A stretch of DNA of 64,000 nucleotides from Thermanaerothrix solaris (GCF_032334255.1 NZ_JAUHMF010000001.1:806001-870000); one strand, 5' to 3'; shown: positions 43,053 through 51,936, numbered from the stretch's first letter. Notes: generated from the letters alone by a model not told the origin. Numbers and translations are program-made.

Positions 43053-44171
43053 ATGAATCCAAAACCCTTCGCCTTTGAGGTTACCGCCCGTCAGGGGCGC
43101 GCCCGCGCTGGGATAATTCATACCCCGCATGGGATAATTCCGACCCCTATCTTTGCGCCGGTTGGCACCCAGGCCACCGTCAAAGCCGTTACCCCGGCTC
43201 AACTAGAGGAACTTGGAGTATCCCTAGTGCTCTCAAACACCTATCACCTTTATCTCCGCCCCGGTGCTGAATTAATCGCCGAGTTGGGTGGTCTGCACCG
43301 GTTTATGCATTGGCCTCATCCCATCTTGACCGATTCGGGAGGGTTTCAGGTCTTTTCTTTAAGTGAAACCCGCCAGGTAGACGATGATGGGGTCACTTTT
43401 CGCAGCCACATTGATGGTTCACGCCATCGCCTGACCCCCGAACTGGCCATTGAGGTTCAAGAGAAACTTGGGGCCGATATTATCATGGCTTTTGACGAAT
43501 GTGCACCGCCCTATGATCGTGCCTACAACGAGCGCGCTCTCGAAAGAACGCACCGCTGGGCGGTCCGTTGCCTAGAAGCCCATACTCGCACCGACCAGGC
43601 GCTCTTCGGGATTGTCCAGGGCGGCGTTTTCCTGGATTTACGTGAGAAATCAGCGCAGTTTTTGGTAAGCCTGGATTTTCCCGGTTATGCCATTGGTGGG
43701 CTCTCGGTCGGCGAAACCAAGGGTGAGATGCATGCTGTCCTCGAACTGGTGGACGGCATCCTCCCCGAGGATAAACCACGCTACCTGATGGGAGTGGGCA
43801 CACCACAGGATATTGTCAACGGCATCTTACGTGGGGTAGATGTGTTTGATTGTGTCCTGCCCACCCGCCTCGCCCGCCACCATGCTGCCATGACTCGCAA
43901 CGGGCGGCTAAATATGATGAACGCCGTTTACGCTCGAGATCCATCCCCCATTGATCCTCAATGTTCCTGCTACACTTGCCGTAATTTCTCACGCGCCTAT
44001 ATCCGCCATCTTATTGTGGCGCGCGAAATGTTAGCCGCCACCTTGCTTTCAATTCACAATATATCCACCCTGATCCAGTTGGTAAACGAAGCCCGTGATG
44101 CTATCTTGACCGGAACATTTGACCAGTTCGCCGCAGCATTTTTTGCTTTGCAAAATCAATCCAACGTTTGA
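43053..44171 (+). CDS. tgt: Queuine tRNA-ribosyltransferase
   Basis: A 372-residue tRNA-guanine transglycosylase that exchanges G34 of GUN tRNAs for preQ1. VLSNTYHLYLRPGAELIAELGG, ILTDSGGFQVFSLSE (catalytic Asp), IMAFDECAPP, GIVQGG, YAIGGLSVGE and GVDVFDCVLPTRLAR are all diagnostic. The zinc site is CSCYTC with the following His in RAYIRHL. Length is standard. It follows the transporter gene by 7 bases and runs on to uppP. Confidence 0.97.
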   Translation: MNPKPFAFEVTARQGRARAGIIHTPHGIIPTPIFAPVGTQATVKAVTPAQLEELGVSLVLSNTYHLYLRPGAELIAELGGLHRFMHWPHPILTDSGGFQVFSLSETRQVDDDGVTFRSHIDGSRHRLTPELAIEVQEKLGADIIMAFDECAPPYDRAYNERALERTHRWAVRCLEAHTRTDQALFGIVQGGVFLDLREKSAQFLVSLDFPGYAIGGLSVGETKGEMHAVLELVDGILPEDKPRYLMGVGTPQDIVNGILRGVDVFDCVLPTRLARHHAAMTRNGRLNMMNAVYARDPSPIDPQCSCYTCRNFSRAYIRHLIVAREMLAATLLSIHNISTLIQLVNEARDAILTGTFDQFAAAFFALQNQSNV

Positions 44172-44181
44172 GGTATGGTTC

Positions 44182-45000
44182 ATGACTATCACCCAGGCTT
44201 TCATTTTAGGCATTGTCCAAGGGGTTACCGAGTTTCTCCCTATTTCCAGTTCAGCCCATCTTGTAATCACTCCTTTCCTTTTAGGTTGGCAATTACCCGC
44301 AGACCAGGTCTTTCCCTTCGATGTCCTGGTACAAATTGGCACTCTGCTCGCCGTGATCCTTTATTACCGCGTCGAATTGTGGCGCATCCTCACAATCTGG
44401 CTAAAAGATCTGCTCGCACGTGATCCCTTTGCCCATCTCGAATCACGGTTAGGTTGGCTGCTCTTGCTATCCACAATACCTGCCGGTTTGGGGGGGATTT
44501 GGCTTAAAGATACCGTTGAACACGCTTTCCTCCGCCCAGACCTAACCGCACTTTTCTTATTTGGCACAGCCATCCTGCTAAGCCTGGCGGAGAAAATTGG
44601 GCGCCAAAACCGCATACTGGCGGAATTGAACTGGCGCGACGCGCTATGGGTGGGTTTTGCCCAGGCTCTGGCGCTTTTCCCGGGAATCTCCCGTTCTGGT
44701 GCATCCATTGCGGGAGGAATGACCCGTCACTTGGAGCGCCCTGCTGCAGCACGCTATGCTTTTCTCATGGCGGTGCCGGTCATGCTGGCGGCAGGGGCCA
44801 TGGGGGTGTGGGACTTGCGCACCGTGAATAACCTGGGTGAATTTTTGCCGGTCATGGCAGTCGGTTTCATCACGGCAGCGGTTGTTGGCTACCTGAGCAT
44901 TCATTGGCTTTTGCGCTATCTATCCCGTCACAGTTTATTGATCTTTGCCGTTTACTGTGTCCTTTTGGGCGCGCTCACCCTGGGGGTCTATTTTCTTTAG
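44182..45000 (+). CDS. uppP: Undecaprenyl-diphosphatase
   Basis: A 272-residue membrane phosphatase (BacA/UppP) that recycles undecaprenyl diphosphate for cell-wall and polysaccharide synthesis. The two active-site regions are GIVQGVTEFLPISSSAHLVI near the start and ALFPGISRSGASIAGGM in the middle; about eight hydrophobic segments are seen. ATG 44182 follows the tgt stop by 10 bases; an in-frame start at 44119 would lie inside tgt and is unlikely. It supports the polysaccharide genes at 14-26 kb. Confidence 0.95.
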   Translation: MTITQAFILGIVQGVTEFLPISSSAHLVITPFLLGWQLPADQVFPFDVLVQIGTLLAVILYYRVELWRILTIWLKDLLARDPFAHLESRLGWLLLLSTIPAGLGGIWLKDTVEHAFLRPDLTALFLFGTAILLSLAEKIGRQNRILAELNWRDALWVGFAQALALFPGISRSGASIAGGMTRHLERPAAARYAFLMAVPVMLAAGAMGVWDLRTVNNLGEFLPVMAVGFITAAVVGYLSIHWLLRYLSRHSLLIFAVYCVLLGALTLGVYFL

Positions 45001-45032
45001 CATAAATTCTCGTCAGTGTCTTTCCCTTTCGG

Positions 45033-45038
45033 TATAAT
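45033..45038 (+). promoter_or_regulatory. -10 box of udk
   Basis: TATAAT lies 9 bases before ATG 45048, with GGT in front. The transcript would be leaderless or carry one or two bases. No clear -35 is seen. Confidence 0.5.
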
Positions 45039-45047
45039 GAAATCAGG

Positions 45048-45713
45048 ATGAACAAGCAGCGACCAATACCACTTGTTATCGGAATAGCTGGGGGTTCGGG
45101 GTCAGGCAAGACCACCGTGGCCAACGTCATCTTGGAACGCGTAGGACGAGATCGCATTGCCTACCTACCTCATGACGCTTATTATCGTGATTTGGCCGAC
45201 TTGCCACCTAACCAGCGCGCTGAGGTCAATTTCGACCACCCCGATTCGCTAGAAACCAGCCTGTTAATTGAGCACATACAGCGCTTGAAGCAATGGCAAC
45301 CGATTGATTTGCCAGTATACGACTTCACCACTCACACCCGAACCTCACGCACGATTCGGGTTGAGCCCAAGCGGGTCATTATCGTCGAAGGGATCCTGAT
45401 TTTTGCCGAGCCGGCCCTGCGTGAACTGTTTGATGTTAAGATTTTCGTGGATACCGACCCTGATATCCGTTTTATTCGCCGTTTGCAGCGCGACATCACC
45501 GAACGAGGTCGAACCACGGAGTCGGTCATCAAACAATACCTCACGACTGTCCGTCCCATGCACTTGGATTTCGTCGAACCCTCTAAACGTTACGCCGATG
45601 TCATTATTCCCGAAGGGGGTATGAATACCGTTGCTCTGGACATGGTGATCTCTCGCATCCAAGCGCTGCTTCAAGAGGATGATCCCCCAGCGCAAGAGGG
45701 GATCTCCACATGA
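45048..45713 (+). CDS. udk: Uridine kinase
   Basis: A 221-residue P-loop kinase that phosphorylates uridine and cytidine. Walker A is GGSGSGKTT (15-23); YLPHDAYYRDLADLP, NFDHPDSLETSLL, YDFTTHTRT, IIVEGILIFAEPALRELFD, FVDTDPDIRFIRRLQRDITERGR and VRPMHLDFVEPSKRYADVIIPEGG all match. A consensus TATAAT lies 9 bases before ATG, with little room for a leader. It overlaps the next gene by 4 bases. Confidence 0.95.
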   Translation: MNKQRPIPLVIGIAGGSGSGKTTVANVILERVGRDRIAYLPHDAYYRDLADLPPNQRAEVNFDHPDSLETSLLIEHIQRLKQWQPIDLPVYDFTTHTRTSRTIRVEPKRVIIVEGILIFAEPALRELFDVKIFVDTDPDIRFIRRLQRDITERGRTTESVIKQYLTTVRPMHLDFVEPSKRYADVIIPEGGMNTVALDMVISRIQALLQEDDPPAQEGIST

Positions 45714-46252
45714 CCCAAGAACAACGTACCCGTCTCTTACGTGTTCTTGCTCTTGTCTTTGCCCTCGGTTTGACCCTGGCTCTCTACTTAAACCGTGATA
45801 AAGTACAGCACCTACAAGGGTATGGTTATTTTGGGATTTTTTTGATTTCATTGTTGACAAATGCTACCCTCATTTTGCCGGTTCCCGGGGTATTGATCAC
45901 CTCGGCGATGGGTGCTGTCTTCAATCCTTTTTGGGTTGCTGTTGCTGCCGGAAGTGGAGCAGCCCTGGGGGAACTCTCGGGATATTTAGTGGGTTTTAGT
46001 GGGCAGGGTCTCATTGAGCGCACCCAATGGCACGAACGCTTTGAACCGTATATTCGCCGCTACGGAGGGCTGGCCATCCTGGTCCTGGCATTTGTCCCCA
46101 ATCCAGCGTTTGATGTTGCAGGAATTATCGCCGGGGCGCTCAAAATGCCACTGAGAATTTTCCTCTTCTGGTGCTGGGTGGGAAAAGTGCTCAAGATGTT
46201 AATCTTTGCGTATAGTGGAGCCTTGATCCTGGGAAGCCCGCCGGCGGGTTGA
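45710..46252 (+). CDS. YqaA/VTT-domain membrane protein
   Basis: A 180-residue DedA-superfamily (SNARE-associated/VTT) membrane protein with 4-5 hydrophobic segments. Family marks are PVPGVLITSAMGAVFNPFWVAVAAGSGAALGELSGYLVG, in parts, with the conserved Gly and Glu, and FVPNPAFDVAGIIAGALKMPL. Such proteins may scramble or move lipids such as undecaprenyl phosphate, though that is not shown for this subgroup. It is coupled to udk by a 4-base overlap. Confidence 0.82.
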   Translation: MTQEQRTRLLRVLALVFALGLTLALYLNRDKVQHLQGYGYFGIFLISLLTNATLILPVPGVLITSAMGAVFNPFWVAVAAGSGAALGELSGYLVGFSGQGLIERTQWHERFEPYIRRYGGLAILVLAFVPNPAFDVAGIIAGALKMPLRIFLFWCWVGKVLKMLIFAYSGALILGSPPAG

Positions 46253-46282
46253 TTTCTCAGCAATCTAACCGCGATCGCACTA

Positions 46283-47701
46283 TTACTTTTTAGTGCTTAC
46301 GATTTGTTTCTCTTGTAAACGGCGCTGCCCTTCCGATGCCACCTCTGCCCAAGCACGCTCAACCCGAGCAATGTCCTCTGGATCTTCCGGGATCTCGCCG
46401 TAACGAACTTGGATATAGGTGTGGGTTAAGAGCCTTACCGCTTCAGTGTGTTCAGGGAATAGACCCATAAGGATTGGTAGAAACTCCAATGGCGTTACCG
46501 CGGGTGGGCGAGAATACCCCAGGGCTTCTGCTAGATCCAGCAGTTGCTGGTAGATAGCCCGGATCCGGTTGGCAATGTACTGACGTGAAGCCCGCCTGAC
46601 ATTTCTTGGTCGCTTGCGTGTCCGGCGTAGGTTTTTGACTAAGCGCGAAAGCCGCAATCGTTCCTCCACTCCACCCTCAACTCGAATGGGAAGCAACAGC
46701 ATCCCCGGTGAACGCATTTCGATCACCACCAAAGCCAGTAAGAGTAAGATAGTTGCTAAAGCCAGCCCGGGTAAAAGGCGATCAAAGATAGACCAATTAC
46801 TCCCCGTCTCGATGCCCTCAATTAATTGCTCCACCACCTTTGGAAGTTGCTCGCCCCCCACGATATCCGGCAGAGGCACTGACGGGGCGTTGCCTAAAAG
46901 CGGGAGCAGCCAGGAAATGAATAGCAACACAATACCGCCAAAGAGAAAAGCAATTAAGACCATGGGGATAGCCATCAAAGCCATCATCCCCCAACTTATC
47001 CACTCCACAGGTTGTTCTAAAACGGTCCCCACTACCACACCACTAAACGCAAGCACAAACCCCAACATGATGATGAATAGCCACCATGGCATTGCCGCAG
47101 AAGGTGCATATCCTCCCCGGCTTTGGAATAAATCTATCATGTGCCAAATGCCAATGCTACTTAGACTAAAGGCCAGGAAGAGAAAAACGGGCATCATCGT
47201 GGTCAGTGTAGGCCTCATCCCTCGAAAGAGGCCATATGCCAGTAGCATCACAATCCCCAAGCGCAATGATGCCACCGTTGCATCACTATCTATATGCAGT
47301 TTACTCAATCGTATCCCTCGCCAGACCAGGAGGAGCACAGAAACTCCATGCCAGAACCAGTGCCCCAGGGATACCCGACCGACTTCAACCCCATTCAAAT
47401 CCCTATTCGCCCCCAAATCGTTGATGGAAAACCCAGCTAGGAGCACCCCCAGAATTAATATCGCTCCAACAATGTACCCCACCATAACCAAGCCGCGGAT
47501 CCAAAGGGAAAGCCGATCTCGATGCCGTTCCAACTCGCGACTTAGACGCTCAGCCCCCCAGACCACCAAAAAAAGCGCTATGGCTATTCCAATAACACTT
47601 AACCTCGGAGAAACCAACGCTTGATACCACAAAGTCGCCCAAACAATCTCAGCAAGGGCTTGAAAAATAATCCCAATTTCAGCCCACTGCAGTAAACTCA
47701 T
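46283..47701 (-). CDS. DUF4129-domain membrane protein
   Basis: A 472-residue protein with about ten hydrophobic segments in the first three quarters and a C-terminal cytoplasmic DUF4129 domain (about 385-465): RQYIANRIRAIYQQLLDLAEALGYSRPPAVTPLEFLP, in parts. Such proteins accompany transglutaminase-like, DUF58 and MoxR genes. No transglutaminase-fold gene is present here. Its start overlaps the DUF58 gene by 4 bases. Function is unknown; an envelope role is likely by context. Confidence 0.8.
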   Translation of the reverse strand: MSLLQWAEIGIIFQALAEIVWATLWYQALVSPRLSVIGIAIALFLVVWGAERLSRELERHRDRLSLWIRGLVMVGYIVGAILILGVLLAGFSINDLGANRDLNGVEVGRVSLGHWFWHGVSVLLLVWRGIRLSKLHIDSDATVASLRLGIVMLLAYGLFRGMRPTLTTMMPVFLFLAFSLSSIGIWHMIDLFQSRGGYAPSAAMPWWLFIIMLGFVLAFSGVVVGTVLEQPVEWISWGMMALMAIPMVLIAFLFGGIVLLFISWLLPLLGNAPSVPLPDIVGGEQLPKVVEQLIEGIETGSNWSIFDRLLPGLALATILLLLALVVIEMRSPGMLLLPIRVEGGVEERLRLSRLVKNLRRTRKRPRNVRRASRQYIANRIRAIYQQLLDLAEALGYSRPPAVTPLEFLPILMGLFPEHTEAVRLLTHTYIQVRYGEIPEDPEDIARVERAWAEVASEGQRRLQEKQIVSTKK

Positions 47702-48906
47702 TCTTTCTTACCCTTGACTTCGCTGGATAATGGATAGTGAATGGTCTTCACACCTGCGAGTGAAGGTGGTGGTGCCTCACTCAAAGCCACCAAAACCAGA
47801 TGATGGCGATATCGCTTAATCAGGGTTATTGCCTCGATCAAAGAGGGATTAATCACTGCGGTTAAAATGACCAGGGTTGCTCCCATCGCTACGTGGGACG
47901 CTGTATGAACGAGAAATCGCTCAAACGGATGGGTGATCAAAGGGGTAACACCTGCCAACGCTTGTAATAATATGGCCAGATGGTCCATGGTGCGACCGGG
48001 TTGAATCTGCATTAACTGATCCGCTGATGTCAATCCGCCGTTGACAGCAAGCCCTACCGCATAACCGTCTTCGATCCCGTAATAGCAAAAAGAGGCTGCC
48101 ACGCGAATGAGGTGTTCCAGCACTTCGGGGAGGGTACCCAACCAGGGATGTTCCGAGGTTGCCACGTTGACGCACAGCATCATGACCTGCGCGGAAATCG
48201 GCTGATATACTCGCGTTTGCAATTGTCCAGTGCGCGCCGTTGCCGGCCAATGAATCTGACGAAATGTATCTTCCGGGGTATAAGGACGAACCCCAATGGT
48301 TAAATTGGGATCCTCAAACAACCGTTTGCGCGTACCCCGTTCGCCATATGGGTCTTCCGAGAACAACTCTAAATGCGACCGGGGCACTAATTGGGGAAAA
48401 ACGGTCACCGTCGCCGGCATTTCAATTTCTTCGTGGCATTCCCCCAGGCCAAAAGGATCCCCTGATTCTAGAGTTACCGGACCCAAGGAATAAACCCCGC
48501 GCCCCCCGAGGCGTAAACGGAAGTCCCGAACAACGCGACGATATCCCCACAAATGGTAAATGTTCGTTAGATACCCGCGGCCAGGCACATGGGAAGGAGC
48601 GAGAGAATCTCTCTCTTCAGGAGCCAGGTTTAATGGCCATGAGTCGCGAATGCGCAACCAGGTAACCGGCAAACGCTTCTGGTTTTCGATGCTCAACCGC
48701 AATGGCAACGTTTCTCCCGGAAAACCGCGCGTGTAAATTAAAGAACGACGATACACAATGTTCTGCAAAACGCGAACCCGCCAGAGATGGGCAATACCCA
48801 ACACACCCCCTGTGGCTATTCCTAACCCAACCAGCCACTGAACACGAAACAACGTCCCAGCCAAGATCAAGGCTAAAATCAGAATTGCCCAGCCACGGAT
48901 TTTCAC
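47698..48906 (-). CDS. DUF58 domain-containing protein
   Basis: A 402-residue protein with two N-terminal hydrophobic segments (about 6-40) and a soluble part. The DUF58 core is GVRPYTPEDTFRQIHWPATARTGQLQTRVYQP, read in parts, followed by a von Willebrand A-like region. The membrane-proximal part (RLSIENQKRLPVTWLRIRD) matches the usual beta domain. It works with MoxR-type ATPases as a likely assembly or maturation pair. It starts 4 bases inside the MoxR gene end. Confidence 0.88.
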   Translation of the reverse strand: MKIRGWAILILALILAGTLFRVQWLVGLGIATGGVLGIAHLWRVRVLQNIVYRRSLIYTRGFPGETLPLRLSIENQKRLPVTWLRIRDSWPLNLAPEERDSLAPSHVPGRGYLTNIYHLWGYRRVVRDFRLRLGGRGVYSLGPVTLESGDPFGLGECHEEIEMPATVTVFPQLVPRSHLELFSEDPYGERGTRKRLFEDPNLTIGVRPYTPEDTFRQIHWPATARTGQLQTRVYQPISAQVMMLCVNVATSEHPWLGTLPEVLEHLIRVAASFCYYGIEDGYAVGLAVNGGLTSADQLMQIQPGRTMDHLAILLQALAGVTPLITHPFERFLVHTASHVAMGATLVILTAVINPSLIEAITLIKRYRHHLVLVALSEAPPPSLAGVKTIHYPLSSEVKGKKE

Positions 48907-49841
48907 CTCACCTCCACCGGGACAGGCACTGCAGCGATGATTTCATTGATCAGGTCTTCACGTCGGCGCCCGCGCAGCATAGCCTGAGGAGAAACGATTA
49001 GACGATGGCCCAGCACATACGGCGCCACATGTTTAACATCATCGGGCAAAACAAACTCCCGCCCATCCAGCGCCGCCCAGGCCTGCGCCATGTAGAACAG
49101 GTTCAAGGTCGCCCGTGGACTGGCCCCCAATTGAATCTCGGGGTTCTCGCGCGTCGCTTGAGCCATGCGCACAATATAGTCTCGTACCGAAGCCTCCACC
49201 CGTATCTGACGCCGCATGGCTTGCGCCTCTTGAATCGCCTCGGGACGAGTTACCGCAGTTAGGGTTTCCAGAGGATCTGATCGTTGAAAGCGCTCAAGTA
49301 GGGCGTTCTCTTCTTGAGGTGAGGGGTAGCCCAAGCCAATTTTGATCATAAAGCGGTCAATTTGGGCTTCGGGAAGCGGAAAGGTGCCTTCTAATTCCAC
49401 TGGATTCTGGGTCGCAATAACTAAAAATGGGCGTGGGAGCGGGCGGGTGATACCATCGCTGGTCACCTGCCGTTCCTGCATTGCCTCCAATAGAGCCGAT
49501 TGGGTCCGGGGAGTGGCACGGTTAATCTCATCCGCCAGGACAATATTCGCCATAATCGGGCCAGGCCGGTATTCAAATTCCTGTGTCTTTTGGTTGAACC
49601 ACATTAAACCAGTCACATCTGAGGGAAGCAAATCGGGTGTAAACTGGATGCGGCGAAACGTACATCCCAAAGAAATTGCCAATGCTCGGGCTAAGGTCGT
49701 TTTTCCGGTGCCCGGCACATCCTCAAGCAACACATGACCTTCGCACAAAATAGCCGCCAGGACCAATCGAATAACTTCTTCCTTTCCAACGATTACGGTT
49801 TGAATATTCTTTAGCACTTGCTCTACCAATGATCTCAACAA
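48903..49841 (-). CDS. MoxR-family AAA+ ATPase
   Basis: A 312-residue AAA+ ATPase. Walker A is GTGKTT (44-49) after HVLLEDVP, Walker B is IVLADEINRA, the sensor is FLVIATQNPVELEGTFPLPEAQIDRFM, and ALLEAMQERQVTSDG is the family mark. The C-terminal lid has GASPRATLNLFYMAQAWA. The start is a TTG 7 bases after GGAGG. It is first of the MoxR-DUF58-DUF4129 set, thought to act as a chaperone for folding or metal insertion. Confidence 0.93.
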   Translation of the reverse strand: MLRSLVEQVLKNIQTVIVGKEEVIRLVLAAILCEGHVLLEDVPGTGKTTLARALAISLGCTFRRIQFTPDLLPSDVTGLMWFNQKTQEFEYRPGPIMANIVLADEINRATPRTQSALLEAMQERQVTSDGITRPLPRPFLVIATQNPVELEGTFPLPEAQIDRFMIKIGLGYPSPQEENALLERFQRSDPLETLTAVTRPEAIQEAQAMRRQIRVEASVRDYIVRMAQATRENPEIQLGASPRATLNLFYMAQAWAALDGREFVLPDDVKHVAPYVLGHRLIVSPQAMLRGRRREDLINEIIAAVPVPVEVR

Positions 49842-49868
49842 TGTACACCTCCAGAGAGCAGGTATGTA

Positions 49869-50660
49869 TCAAGATCGAAGCATTTTGAGAGAATCTCCCA
49901 CCCGAGCGTTTAGCGTCATTTCGGCGTTGCCGTTAACAATACACAGACTCAGGTAGCCGGTGCTATCAAACATGGCAATCAGATCTCCCGGCCGCCCTTC
50001 ACCAAATGTGTTGACCAGTTTATCAATCTCACGGTCTTTATAATAAATCTTCCAGTGAAGGTCACCCGCTAAATGATGGGGTTGGATGTTCGTGATCAAA
50101 TTACCAAAGACGTCAATGTAGATGATTTGACCTTGCCACCCTCCCTCCTCCGGAAAGGGTTCGGGCACCGGCAGCATAATCGGATCCTCAATTCGAGGGC
50201 CAAGCGCTTCCAAAGGCACTCCCTTAGCCAGGTGAGCGGCGACCGGGGCAAAAACATCTCGCCCGTGGAATGAACGGCTGACATTCGGCAACCAATATGC
50301 GGATTGTGTAAGATGAACAAATTCCATCGGCCACCTGTGGATCTCACCCTCCCGAATAACAAATGACAACAACCCGTTATCGGGTGCCACAAAAAAGTAA
50401 TCACCTACCCTCGCCGCTAAGGGACGTCGTTGCGTTCCTACACCTGGATCCACCACCGCCACAAAGATACTCTCTGGCGGAAAGTAAGGATAGGCTTGCG
50501 CTAGCAAAAAGGCACCTTCAAAGACATTTTGCGGCCTTACGGCATGAGTGATGTCTGCAATTTGTACCGAGGGTGAAATACCCCAGATCACTCCCTTCAT
50601 AACCCCAACGTAATGGTCACGATATCCAAAATCCGTCAGTAAAGCCACGATACCTGCCAT
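49869..50660 (-). CDS. S-adenosylmethionine hydroxide adenosyltransferase (DUF62) family protein
   Basis: A 263-residue member of the family that cleaves S-adenosylmethionine to adenosine and methionine using hydroxide, related to fluorinases and chlorinases. IVALLTDFGYRDHYVGVMKGVI is the N-terminal motif with the active-site Asp; ADITHAVRPQNVFEGAFLLAQAYPYFPPESIFVAVVDPGVGT, in parts, and FFVAPDNGLLSFV follow. GNLITNI is in the C-terminal domain. ATG 50660 follows GGGAG; an in-frame ATG at 50672 overlaps that site. The biological role is not established. Confidence 0.88.
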   Translation of the reverse strand: MAGIVALLTDFGYRDHYVGVMKGVIWGISPSVQIADITHAVRPQNVFEGAFLLAQAYPYFPPESIFVAVVDPGVGTQRRPLAARVGDYFFVAPDNGLLSFVIREGEIHRWPMEFVHLTQSAYWLPNVSRSFHGRDVFAPVAAHLAKGVPLEALGPRIEDPIMLPVPEPFPEEGGWQGQIIYIDVFGNLITNIQPHHLAGDLHWKIYYKDREIDKLVNTFGEGRPGDLIAMFDSTGYLSLCIVNGNAEMTLNARVGDSLKMLRS

Positions 50661-50779
50661 GTTTTCTCCCATTTCGAAGAATCACCTAACAAGTCACGAT
50701 CCAATTCTGACAGAATCTTACCACGGTCGGGGAAATAAATTTCCCCACCTCTTCTTCATAACACTCATAGTTCCCAGGG

Positions 50780-51322
50780 CTAACTGCCCATCAATGACGG
50801 ATTGGCCATTGCCTGGCGCATTTTTTCAATCCGCCGCTGTAAGTAAGGGGAAAAATACCCCCAATATCGTTCCTGAAGGCTGGGGAGCATCCAATCCCGA
50901 CCCGTGACGATGCGCCGACAATGGGGAGAACCACAATGGCATTCAAATTCATCGTAATCGCTGGAATCACTCATCGCATAATCAAAACATGCCTCTTCCC
51001 CCACCGCAATATCTCGCATTGCCACCAGCGTGATTGGTGAACTCAAGCCACAATTAGGATCACACGAATGGTTAAAGTAGTCTGCCGGTTCACCATGGGT
51101 TAGAGGCACCATATAAAGATCCTCTTCAATTTGGATGCTGTGAATGCGGCGCTCAACGGGCAAAAGGCGCACTTGTGCTCCAGTCAATACCTGACCACCC
51201 CAAACAGCCAAGAGTTCCCCCGCCATAATGGGTTCTCGTGCAAAAAGTCCCAATCCTTTTTTGTCCGGGCAAGGTCGCAGTTCCAATTTAGGTGAACAAT
51301 AAGAAAATGTGGTGAACTGCAT
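50780..51322 (-). CDS. SET-domain protein with post-SET cysteines
   Basis: A 180-residue SET-domain protein, a class of SAM-dependent lysine methyltransferases. Motifs are KGLGLFAREPIMAGE near residues 22-36, DYFNHSCDPNCGL (substrate/cofactor knot), GEEACFDYAMSD, and a post-SET CHCGSPHCR with zinc-type cysteines. The target protein is unknown. ATG 51322 is chosen since AGAGGA precedes it; an in-frame TTG at 51376 would add 18 residues. It diverges from the possible 50-codon ORF and dodecin. Confidence 0.85.
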   Translation of the reverse strand: MQFTTFSYCSPKLELRPCPDKKGLGLFAREPIMAGELLAVWGGQVLTGAQVRLLPVERRIHSIQIEEDLYMVPLTHGEPADYFNHSCDPNCGLSSPITLVAMRDIAVGEEACFDYAMSDSSDYDEFECHCGSPHCRRIVTGRDWMLPSLQERYWGYFSPYLQRRIEKMRQAMANPSLMGS

Positions 51323-51397
51323 AACATCCTCTCTAAAAGAAGGAATTGAAATAGTGTCTCTTAGAATCCGAACCAAAACTATTGTGCCTATTTGTTG

Positions 51398-51403
51398 TAT
51401 AAT
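51398..51403 (+). promoter_or_regulatory. -10 box in the SET-dodecin intergenic region
   Basis: TATAATCC preceded by TTG. It would start transcription near 51410, about 37 bases before the small ORF. No convincing -35 is seen. Confidence 0.45.
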
Positions 51404-51446
51404 CCCAACTCACCTCCACCATCCTTTACACCTATAGAAGACAGAC

Positions 51447-51599
51447 ATGCAAATCCAAAATAAAAATCACCCCACAGGGGTGAAAGGTACACTAGATTTT
51501 CAATTGACCTCAGCCGAGAAGGGAAAAATCGGTCGAAACAACCCAGAACGTCGCTATGACCGGACAGCCTCCACCTTCAAGGTCGAAACCCGTTTGTAA
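51447..51599 (+). CDS. Possible small protein of 50 residues
   Basis: ATG 51447 to TAA 51597-51599 gives a 50-residue basic, hydrophilic peptide with LDFQLTSAEKGKIG and NNPERRYDRTASTF. There is no membrane helix or signal and I recognise no family. The ribosome binding site is weak (GAAGACAGAC). A -10 box lies about 43 bases upstream. It could be a real small gene or a chance frame in an untranslated RNA. Confidence 0.35.
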   Translation: MQIQNKNHPTGVKGTLDFQLTSAEKGKIGRNNPERRYDRTASTFKVETRL

Positions 51600-51713
51600 A
51601 ACAATTATATCAGGTTATCCGCCACCTTTCGATGTTTTGGCTTAGAATTAGGTTATCTAAAGGTTCACTCGAGCACCGAGATCAATTGTATAAATAGCCA
51701 AAGGAGGCAAGCG

Positions 51714-51920
51714 ATGAACAAGGTCTATAAAACCATCGAAATTACCGGCACGTCCGACGTCAGCATTGAAGATGCCATTCAAACCGCCATTGGGCGAGCT
51801 TCGCGCACCGTGCGTCAGTTACAGTGGTTCGAGGTGAGCGAAATCCGGGGGCGAATTGAGAATGATCATGTCGGGCAGTGGCAGGTAACGATAAAAATTG
51901 GGTTTACTTTAGAGGATTGA
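51714..51920 (+). CDS. Dodecin
   Basis: A 68-residue dodecin, which forms a hollow dodecamer that stores flavin or coenzyme A. VYKTIEITGTSDVSIEDAIQTAIGRASRTVRQLQWFEVSEIRG, in parts, contains the family's ligand Trp and the Q.RG-type end of strand 2; the C-terminal strand is WQVTIKIGFTLED. AAAGGAGG precedes ATG at ideal spacing. TATAAA at 51689-51694 is a possible -10. A stem of 9 bp begins at the stop codon. Confidence 0.92.
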   Translation: MNKVYKTIEITGTSDVSIEDAIQTAIGRASRTVRQLQWFEVSEIRGRIENDHVGQWQVTIKIGFTLED

Positions 51921-51936
51921 TCCCCCCGATCAATCC
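51914..51936 (+). terminator. Hairpin at the dodecin stop codon
   Basis: GGATTGATC (51914-51922) pairs perfectly with GATCAATCC (51928-51936), loop of five C. No T run follows, so termination is uncertain. Confidence 0.45.

Larger units (their letters stand above)
51323..51713. other. Intergenic region with a promoter, a small ORF and hairpins
   Basis: A 391-base gap between the SET gene and dodecin. It holds a TATAATCC box (51398-51405), a 50-codon ORF, a small hairpin CACCCC-ACA-GGGGTG near 51469-51483, and the nonamer GGTCGAAAC twice (about 51531 and 51581). A CTCACCTCCACC stretch at about 51410-51421 is complementary to ribosome binding sites. It may encode a small protein or a small RNA. 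Confidence 0.45.

Noticed and set aside
46277..46295. A small hairpin (GCACTA/TAGTGC) at the convergent ends of the YqaA-like and DUF4129 genes
   Set aside because: It is only 6 bp, overlaps a stop codon and has no proper T run outside the loop.
46614..47624. A 336-codon frame on the plus strand opposite the DUF4129 gene
   Set aside because: It is basic, Ser/Thr/Pro-rich and without family motifs, and lies wholly antisense to a recognisable membrane protein with normal composition.
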